Origin: Caldifarciminota bacterium
Lineage (GTDB): Bacteria; Hydrothermota; Hydrothermia; B15-G9
Length of the DNA stretch: 8,890 bases
Direction of reading: 5' to 3'
Assembly: GCA_027064565.1 (NCBI GenBank)
Contig: JAMOPK010000311.1
Location: forward strand, 1-8,890
Below the pieces are notes generated by a model, which ran no database searches, was not told the origin of the DNA, and saw nothing but the letters and a program-made list of their open reading frames with translations. A program made the translations under genes and the position numbers. Numbering within the stretch: position 1 is the first letter of the stretch; every line of letters begins with the position of its first letter. Positions 1-3,888 of this stretch are shown here, piece after piece.

Positions 1-561
1 GGTGCGGGACAGGATGAATTTTTCGAGCTCGCCGCCGGGCTGGGTTATCTCCCTGTATTCCTCCTCGGATTCGACGATTTTTTTCAACTCCTCGCTGATC
101 TTGAGCATTGTAGTGATGCGGAAAAACCCTATCTGGAGGACTCTTTTTACAGAACCGCCGCCCGATGCGATGCGTTCGAGTGCGGACATCACGTCCTCGA
201 TGTCCCTTTTGATGATCTGTAAATGCTCCGATGATTTCGCCTGTATCCTGAGAACGACTACGCCGTAGTTTAGCTCTTTGACAAATGCGTTGAGGTATAA
301 GATGTTGTGCCCTTTTGCGTGGATGAGGCCAGCTACGGCTTCGACAAGGCCGGCCCAATCCGGGGTGACTACTACCAACGTCACTTCCGCAGGAAGTTCG
401 TCCAGTTTCGGGTAGATGGGGGCAATCCTCACGTCTCCGGTGGACTTCACATCGGCGATAAGCTTTTCGACCATATTAACTTCCCGGTTATCCAAACATG
501 CCCGCCTTTTAAATTCCTCGAAGTTGGCATATTCCGTTGATTCGATATTTTCCGTAGCCAT
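1..561 (-). CDS. ACT-domain protein, N-terminal part (C-terminus beyond the window)
   Basis: The minus strand is open from an ATG at 561-559 to the window edge, giving 187 residues. Residues about 58-130 look like an ACT ligand-binding domain: a beta strand (EVTLVVVTPDWAGLVEAVAG) with the usual 'TPD.xGL' turn, a helix, a GHNI strand, then LNYGVVVLRIQ and a second helix. ACT domains usually bind amino acids and regulate the enzyme they belong to. Residues 1-50 are charged and probably helical. After a GGG linker (about 134-136) comes another helical stretch rich in Glu and Lys. GlnD-like, NAD-glutamate-dehydrogenase-like or other regulatory proteins can begin this way, but the catalytic part is not visible, so no function is assigned. 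There is no clear Shine-Dalgarno before the ATG; the upstream bases read AGCCTCGTT. The gene is divergent from the tRNA cluster. Confidence 0.85.
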   Translation of the reverse strand, partial: MATENIESTEYANFEEFKRRACLDNREVNMVEKLIADVKSTGDVRIAPIYPKLDELPAEVTLVVVTPDWAGLVEAVAGLIHAKGHNILYLNAFVKELNYGVVVLRIQAKSSEHLQIIKRDIEDVMSALERIASGGGSVKRVLQIGFFRITTMLKISEELKKIVESEEEYREITQPGGELEKFILSRT

Positions 562-571
562 AACGAGGCTA

Positions 572-601
572 ATCTTAAAGTTTTGGGTGAAAAGGTGTCA
601 A
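572..601 (-). promoter_or_regulatory. Sigma-70-like promoter for the ACT-domain gene
   Basis: On the minus strand a perfect -35 box TTGACA (601-596) is followed after 18 nt by TAAGAT (577-572), which matches 4 of 6 bases of TATAAT. Transcription would start near 565, only about 4 nt before the ATG at 561. That would give an essentially leaderless mRNA and fits the missing Shine-Dalgarno. This is read from consensus only. Confidence 0.5.
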
Positions 602-648
602 CAGCCCGAAGGCCATTTGCTGTTTTGTTTGTGATAGAAATTTTTATT

Positions 649-720
649 TCTCTGTGCCCTCTGTGTCTCCGTGTGAAAATGAAATAAAAATCACACAGGG
701 ACACGGTGAACACAGAGAGA
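649..720. repeat. Imperfect inverted repeat of CACAGAG-type units
   Basis: The left arm (649-676) reads TCTCTGTG...TCTCCGTGTGA. The right arm (691-720) is its near reverse complement, starting TCACACAGGG and ending AACACAGAGAGA. They are separated by a 14-nt AT-rich loop (677-690). The inner six base pairs (GTGTGA/TCACAC) and the outer CTCTGTG/CACAGAG are perfect, and the middle is imperfect. Sequences built from CACAGAG/ACACAGAG units are common dispersed intergenic repeats in many bacterial genomes and often give rise to false HRGHRE-type peptides. The arms could form a long hairpin in RNA on either strand. It lies about 50 nt upstream of the leftward promoter. Confidence 0.65.
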
Positions 721-911
721 TGGGACATGGAGTAAAGGATACCTCGTGTGAGATAGCGAGGATTGATGAAGCGATGGCAGCAGGCGTAATGACGGTAAAA
801 ATGATCAGTTATGCAAAGAGATTGGAACAGTTTTGCAGCTTATAACTCTTTGATAATCTGGATGTTATGTTTGCCACCACAGAGTAAACGGCCAATAGCC
901 AATTCGACCGC

Positions 912-941
912 TTGACGAAGTCGGGATGCAGCGGTTATCAT
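912..941 (+). promoter_or_regulatory. Sigma-70-like promoter for the tRNA cluster
   Basis: TTGACG (912-917), an 18-nt spacer and TATCAT (936-941) each match the sigma-70 consensus at 5 of 6 positions. Predicted initiation near 948 is about 8 nt before the first mature tRNA base at 956, so the 5' leader for RNase P would be very short. Its position directly ahead of the tRNAs makes it the best promoter candidate in the window. Confidence 0.65.
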
Positions 942-955
942 ATTGACCGCTTTCA

Positions 956-1028
956 GGGCCCGTAGCTCAATTGGCAGAGCAGCTGACTCATAATCAGCGG
1001 GTTCCAGGTTCGAGTCCTGGCGGGCCCA
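956..1028 (+). tRNA. tRNA with CAU anticodon (elongator Met or Ile2)
   Basis: A full cloverleaf can be drawn. The acceptor GGGCCCG (956-962) pairs with CGGGCCC (1021-1027). The D stem is GCTC/GAGC. The anticodon stem GCTGA/TCAGC encloses CTCATAA, with anticodon CAT at 989-991. The T arm CCAGG/CCTGG encloses TTCGAGT. The discriminator is A1028 and CCA is not encoded (ACT follows). The G1-C72 pair and the lack of three G-C pairs in the anticodon stem argue against initiator tRNA. A CAT anticodon can also belong to tRNA-Ile2, which TilS modifies to lysidine, and the sequence alone does not settle which it is. Confidence 0.95.
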
Positions 1029-1042
1029 CTGGCCAGAAGGAT

Positions 1043-1119
1043 GGGCGGATAGTTCAGCTGGCGAGAACGCTGGTCTCACATACCAGAGGTCGGAGGTTCG
1101 AGTCCTCCTCCGCCCACCA
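1043..1119 (+). tRNA. tRNA-Val (CAC)
   Basis: The acceptor GGGCGGA (1043-1049) pairs with TCCGCCC (1109-1115). The D stem is GTTC/GAAC. The anticodon stem CTGGT/ACCAG encloses CTCACAT, with anticodon CAC at 1077-1079, which reads GUG. The T arm GGAGG/CCTCC encloses TTCGAGT. A 3' ACCA is present at 1116-1119, unlike the two neighbouring tRNAs, so CCA is encoded or occurs by chance. It lies 14 nt after the CAU tRNA, and all three are probably co-transcribed. Confidence 0.96.
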
Positions 1120-1144
1120 TCTTTAAAAAAAGGCAACTATAAGT

Positions 1145-1220
<76 letters not shown>

Positions 1221-1258
1221 CTTTTTTATTTTGAACAACCTTCCAGGAGAGTCCGGAA

Positions 1259-1492
1259 ATGGTTAGCATGCTCTGGTTCGGTCTGGCTGTATTCCTCGGG
1301 TTCGTTTATCTGTTCTTTCCCCGTAAAGCCGTGCTGTTGATTGGAGTAGCTGCACTTTACACTTCTGTCTTCGCCGCAATGGGAATAAACAGTCTTATGG
1401 ACAGCGCAGCGGTGTTTTTAGCATTGGGTATCCTTATTTTTGGAGTAAGCTATCTGCTCCTTAAAGGAACATTAAAAGATGAGGAGGCATAA
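1259..1492 (+). CDS. Small membrane protein of unknown function, 77 residues
   Basis: The ATG at 1259 has a good Shine-Dalgarno (AGGAGA, 1245-1250) 8 nt upstream. A second ATG at 1268 is a weaker alternative. The protein is strongly hydrophobic, with about three predicted membrane segments: residues 4-20 (LWFGLAVFLGFVYLFF), about 23-43 (KAVLLIGVAALYTSVFAAMG) and about 48-69 (DSAAVFLALGILIFGVSYLLL). It ends in a short charged tail (KGTLKDEEA). I do not recognise a family. It sits 38 nt after the last tRNA and 2 nt before the rpmH start, and its last codons contain the rpmH ribosome site, so it is probably co-transcribed and perhaps translationally coupled with rpmH. A role near the membrane-insertion genes often found in this cluster is possible but unproven. 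Confidence 0.75.
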   Translation: MVSMLWFGLAVFLGFVYLFFPRKAVLLIGVAALYTSVFAAMGINSLMDSAAVFLALGILIFGVSYLLLKGTLKDEEA

Positions 1493-1625
1493 AGATGAAA
1501 AGGACTTTTCAGCCGCACAACATTCACAAGAAAAGGACTCACGGCTTCAGGGCCCGCATGGCAACCAAGGGCGGTCGCAGGGTCATCAAAAGAAGACGCA
1601 GAAAGGGCAGAAAGAGACTCACGCA
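1479..1625 (+). other. Open extension of the rnpA frame across rpmH, with its own ATG
   Basis: The rnpA frame has no stop for 49 codons upstream of its normal N-terminus. It begins at an ATG (1479-1481) that lies 16 nt before the rpmH ATG. A possible ribosome site (AAAGGA, 1463-1468) lies 10 nt upstream. The extension would be hydrophilic (it starts MRRHKDEKDFSAAQHSQEKD), and its DEKD stretch comes from reading the rpmH start region out of frame. In Thermus, rnpA is known to begin just ahead of rpmH and to enclose it in this same relative frame. Whether this extension is translated here cannot be told from sequence alone; the open frame may be chance. Confidence 0.4.
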
Positions 1626-1629
1626 CTGA
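1495..1629 (+). CDS. rpmH: 50S ribosomal protein L34
   Basis: The 44-residue product begins MKRTFQPHNIHKKRTHGFRA and continues with the Arg/Lys-rich tail ATKGGRRVIKRRRRKGRKRL, a textbook L34 in length and sequence. L34 is a small, very basic protein that binds 23S rRNA in the large subunit. The ribosome site GAGGAGG (1481-1487) lies within the end of the preceding gene, 7 nt before the ATG. The TGA stop (1627-1629) overlaps the putative CTG start of rnpA. The rnpA reading frame is open across the whole gene. Confidence 0.97.
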   Translation: MKRTFQPHNIHKKRTHGFRARMATKGGRRVIKRRRRKGRKRLTH

Positions 1630-1985
1630 CCCCGGATTTTTCTCTCCCGCGCCGGGAGAGGATACGATCCAGACAGGTCTTCAATCAGGTGCTCAGGAGC
1701 GGGAGATGGGTGGCTTCAAAATATTTCGCAATCTACTATCTCGAGGCCCCGACAAGGGCGGCGGGATTCACAGTTTCCCGAAAAGTCAGGGGAAAACCCC
1801 GGAAAAATCGCATAAAAAGAAGGCTGAGAGAGCTCTATCGGCTCAACAAAAACCTTCTGCCGCCGTCGGGTTTTTTTATATTCATGGGATTGCCGGCGGC
1901 TCTGGAAGCGGATTTCGACACGCTCCAGAAAACATTTCAAAAACTGGCTCGAAAATTAGCAAAATCCTCTCAGGAGCGGCAATAG
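1626..1985 (+). CDS. rnpA: Ribonuclease P protein component (start uncertain)
   Basis: The protein joins the RNase P RNA to remove 5' leaders from pre-tRNAs. The core reads FSLPRRERIRSRQVFNQVLR, then SKYFAIYYL, then FTVSRKVRGKPRKNRIKRRL, which contains the basic RNR-type motif of the family. The distal part (LPAALEADFDTLQKTFQKL) also fits. From a CTG at 1626 the product would have 119 residues, the usual family length, beginning (M)TPDFSLPRRE where RnpA proteins normally start. No ATG, GTG or TTG is in frame there. The next is GTG at 1689, which would cut off conserved N-terminal residues. The CTG overlaps the rpmH stop as CTGA, suggesting coupling. The alternative is the ATG at 1479, giving 168 residues that enclose rpmH. 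Identity is certain; the start is open. Confidence 0.93.
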   Translation: MTPDFSLPRRERIRSRQVFNQVLRSGRWVASKYFAIYYLEAPTRAAGFTVSRKVRGKPRKNRIKRRLRELYRLNKNLLPPSGFFIFMGLPAALEADFDTLQKTFQKLARKLAKSSQERQ

Positions 1986-2176
1986 CCGCCATAAGGTTTT
2001 ATCAGAGGTTCGTTTCACCTGTGTTTCCGCACACCTGCAGGTTTTATCCCACATGCTCGGAATATTCTGTGCAGGCCATATCGAAATACGGCATTTTGAA
2101 GGGCGGCCTGATGAGCATCTGGCGGATCATCAGGTGCAATCCCTTAAATCCGGGCGGTTATGACCCTGTGAAGTAA
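1955..2176 (+). CDS. yidD: Membrane protein insertion efficiency factor YidD (start uncertain)
   Basis: The conserved YidD core is complete: IRFYQRFVSP, TCRFYPTCSEYSVQAISKYG, LKGGLMSIWRIIRCNP and NPGGYDPVK at the end. YidD is a small peripheral inner-membrane protein thought to assist YidC in membrane-protein insertion, and it commonly follows rnpA. The frame is -1 relative to rnpA and overlaps its end. No ATG, GTG or TTG lies in frame near the expected N-terminus. Candidates are ATT 1955 (73 residues), ATC 1964 (best match to the usual N-terminal length) and ATA 1982. The ATA has AGGAG 5 nt upstream and overlaps the rnpA TAG stop as ATAG, but it would shorten the amphipathic N-terminal helix. 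The stated start is therefore a placeholder. A -1 frameshift from rnpA is another possibility, though no classical slippery heptamer was seen. Confidence 0.88.
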   Translation: MSKILSGAAIAAIRFYQRFVSPVFPHTCRFYPTCSEYSVQAISKYGILKGGLMSIWRIIRCNPLNPGGYDPVK

Positions 2177-2241
2177 CATCTTCCAGAAATTTCAAGCTTG
2201 CAAATATCGAAAACTTGCGTTACCCTAAACCCCCAACAAAC

Positions 2242-2255
2242 ATTACCATAGTAAT
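2242..2255. promoter_or_regulatory. Short palindrome upstream of the OsmC-family gene
   Basis: ATTAC, a 4-nt spacer CATA and GTAAT form a perfect 5-bp dyad 24 nt before the ATG at 2279. It could be an operator or a small hairpin ahead of the ribosome site. The 102-nt gap after yidD has no convincing terminator and only a weak promoter-like pair. The dyad is short enough to arise by chance. Confidence 0.2.
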
Positions 2256-2278
2256 CACCTTTAAACGGAGGTAAGAGC

Positions 2279-2710
2279 ATGGCATACGCCAAGGCCAAGC
2301 TGCTTGATGGAATGAGGTTCGTCGCATGGAGCGACTCAGGACATGGGATAATCATGGACTCCACCGTTGATAAAGGTGGATTCGACTCGGGCCCAAGACC
2401 AATGGAATTGCTCCTCATGTCTGTCATAGGTTGCACAGGGATGGATGTCGTCTACATCCTCAGAAAAATGAGGGTCAAATTTGACGGGTTCGAGGTAGAG
2501 ATCAAGGGAGAGCGAGCGGAACATCATCCGAGAGTTTACAAAAAAGTCGAGATTATCTACACCATCTACGGCGAAAACATTCCCGAGGATAAACTCAAAC
2601 AGGCCATTGACCTTTCTCAGAACAAATACTGTGCCGCTTCAGCCACGCTTAAAGCGGTCGGCGAACTGACCTACAGCTACAGGATCATCCCGAAGAAGCC
2701 CGACCTGTAA
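2279..2710 (+). CDS. OsmC/YhfA-family protein
   Basis: This 143-residue protein has the layout of the OsmC/Ohr superfamily. It has an N-terminal beta region (MAYAKAKLLDGMRFVAWSDS), the GGFDSGPRPMELLLMSVIGC segment with Cys52 starting the central helix, a beta region with KFDGFEVEIKGER, and a C-terminal helix with Cys118 in QNKYCAASATLKAVGE. The two cysteines correspond to the redox pair of the superfamily, in which Ohr and OsmC reduce organic hydroperoxides using thiols. The GPRPMELLL...GCTGMDVV pattern resembles the YhfA-type branch, whose substrate is poorly defined. A strong ribosome site, CGGAGG (2266-2271), lies 7 nt before the ATG. A GC-rich terminator lies 120 nt downstream. Whether it belongs to the rpmH-yidD transcript is unclear. 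Confidence 0.93.
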   Translation: MAYAKAKLLDGMRFVAWSDSGHGIIMDSTVDKGGFDSGPRPMELLLMSVIGCTGMDVVYILRKMRVKFDGFEVEIKGERAEHHPRVYKKVEIIYTIYGENIPEDKLKQAIDLSQNKYCAASATLKAVGELTYSYRIIPKKPDL

Positions 2711-2744
2711 TGGGCTGAAGTCGTATCAGATGTGAGGTTTCCAC

Positions 2745-2759
2745 GAAACGCATCGTTTC
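2745..2759. repeat. Small hairpin GAAACG-CAT-CGTTTC
   Basis: This is a perfect 6-bp inverted repeat with a 3-nt loop, in the 153-nt convergent gap after the OsmC-family gene. No T-run follows, so it is not an obvious terminator. It may be a minor RNA structure or chance. Apart from this and the terminator at 2831-2860, nothing else is seen in the gap. Confidence 0.3.
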
Positions 2760-2830
2760 AAGCGATTAACGATCCATTTCCCCTGACCGGTGGTTTCTGG
2801 TTCTTTGAGGAATAGCGGTTGGAGGTGAGG

Positions 2831-2860
2831 GGCGGCGCGCCTTCGGCGCGCCGCCTGTTT
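2831..2860 (+). terminator. GC-rich intrinsic terminator, possibly serving both convergent units
   Basis: GGCGGCGCGCC (2831-2841) and GGCGCGCCGCC (2845-2855) are perfect reverse complements around a TTC loop, giving 11 GC pairs. TGTTTTATT follows on the plus strand. This suits termination of plus-strand transcripts from the OsmC-family gene. On the minus strand the hairpin lies 8 nt past the stop of the PorV-like gene but is followed by CCTCACC with no T-run, so there it may act only as a 3' stabilising structure or a weak terminator. Confidence 0.8.
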
Positions 2861-2863
2861 TAT

Positions 2864-3877
2864 TCAGAAGCTCGTTCCAAGGGTCAGACGGTGGGTGTTC
2901 TTAAGCCTGCCGAAATCGGTGTAAGAATAGTCTATTTTGAGCTTCATCGTGGAGCCAGGCACCCGCCAATTCAACCCGATTCCGAAGCTCGGTCCGCCCT
3001 CAGCGTCCCTCATTCCAAGCGTGCGGTAACCGCCCCTGACGAAAAGCATGTTGAGCAGGCTGACCTCCGTGCCGACGTTGAGGTATTCGGTGTTATCGTT
3101 CGGGTGGACAGCATCCACGGCAAGGAGCACCTTGAAGTTCGGTTTCTCCACGAGATAGCCGGCGAGTCCAACCTGAAACCTCATGGGCAGTTCGTAGCGT
3201 CCGGTCTTGAGTTCAGCAGGGACGTTGGGCTGTGTGCTGGGACCTCTGTCAGGGTCTGGGTGATACACGAATCCGGTATTTTCGCCCACAAGCTGCATCT
3301 TCGTGCCGAAATTGGAGAAATTCATGCCGATCCTGAGGTTGTGGAAGTCGATCCTGTAAAGCAATCCGATGTCAACGGCGATTCCTGTGGCGTTCATCCT
3401 GTAAATCGTTTCCGATACGAGTTTTGCATTCATTCCAAAGGAAAACTTGTCCGTGAAGAACTTTCCATAGGAGACCGTGACTGCCACATCGCTGGCGCTG
3501 AACCGCTCGCCTGTGCCGTTGGGCTGATAGACTGTGCGCACCTCCATATCGGGCATTCCGAGATAGGTAATGGAGCCGCCGATTGTGCCCATGAGACCGA
3601 TCGGCATGGCAAAACCGAAATAGGCGTGGTAGATGTCGGCTATCCAGTTGGTTTTAACGAAGATGAATTCCGGCCTTTTGACCTCAGCGATCCCCGCGGG
3701 ATTCCAGTAGAGAGCCGAGGCATCGTTGGCCACCGCCACGAACGCCTCGCCCATGCCTGCCGCCCTCGACCCAACCCCGATCTTAAGGAATTGGGCCGCT
3801 GTCATTCCAACCTTGCTGACTGTCTGGGCGGAAAGAACGGCAACGGAAAGCAAAATTAAAGTTGTTATGCGTCTCAT
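2864..3877 (-). CDS. PorV/PorQ-family outer-membrane beta-barrel protein
   Basis: This 337-residue protein has a signal peptide (MRRITTLILLSVAVLSAQTV) with probable cleavage near residues 17-18. The PorV/PorQ (UPF0164-like) hallmark GMGEAFVAVANDASALYWNP follows at residues 41-60. The rest is alternating amphipathic strands, ending in Phe (LTLGTSF) as expected for a BAM-assembled barrel. In type IX secretion, PorV shuttles cargo carrying a C-terminal signal domain to the surface-attachment machinery, and related proteins occur in lineages without a proven T9SS. The start has GGAGG (3884-3888) 6 nt upstream. The gene is 11 nt after the large secreted protein, the likely partner or cargo, and is last in the operon. 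The family is clear; its role in export here is inference. Confidence 0.9.
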   Translation of the reverse strand: MRRITTLILLSVAVLSAQTVSKVGMTAAQFLKIGVGSRAAGMGEAFVAVANDASALYWNPAGIAEVKRPEFIFVKTNWIADIYHAYFGFAMPIGLMGTIGGSITYLGMPDMEVRTVYQPNGTGERFSASDVAVTVSYGKFFTDKFSFGMNAKLVSETIYRMNATGIAVDIGLLYRIDFHNLRIGMNFSNFGTKMQLVGENTGFVYHPDPDRGPSTQPNVPAELKTGRYELPMRFQVGLAGYLVEKPNFKVLLAVDAVHPNDNTEYLNVGTEVSLLNMLFVRGGYRTLGMRDAEGGPSFGIGLNWRVPGSTMKLKIDYSYTDFGRLKNTHRLTLGTSF

Positions 3878-3888
3878 CTCAGGCCTCC

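Larger units (their letters stand above)
562..955. other. Intergenic region between the divergent ACT-domain gene and the tRNA cluster
   Basis: No convincing gene lies in this 394-base stretch. It holds the promoter of the leftward gene (572-601), an inverted repeat with CACAGAG-type arms (649-720), a short hairpin-like stretch (CCTCG at 742-746 with CGAGG further on), and the promoter of the tRNA cluster (912-941). Short open frames here have odd compositions (for example HRGHREI, from the repeat) and no good ribosome site. Confidence 0.7.

Noticed and set aside
447..728. Minus-strand open frame of 93 codons containing RRHRGHREI
   Set aside because: It arises from the CACAGAG repeat and overlaps the start of the real ACT-domain gene in another frame.
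654..845. Plus-strand open frame of 63 codons in the intergenic region
   Set aside because: Its first half is translated repeat sequence and there is no ribosome site. The second half looks somewhat protein-like but has no supporting evidence.
840..1136. Minus-strand open frame of 98 codons over the tRNA genes (contains RRTRTSDLWYVRPAFS)
   Set aside because: It is the antisense of the CAU and Val(CAC) tRNA genes. This peptide style is a well-known false annotation over tRNAs.
1931..1970. Possible -1 slippery sequence joining rnpA to yidD
   Set aside because: A-rich runs are present near the rnpA end, but none forms a proper X XXY YYZ heptamer in the rnpA frame and no downstream stimulatory hairpin was evident.
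2198..2226. Promoter-like pair TTGCAA-17-TACCCT before the OsmC-family gene
   Set aside because: The -10 box matches only 3 of 6 consensus bases and the -35 only 4 of 6, so it is too weak to annotate.
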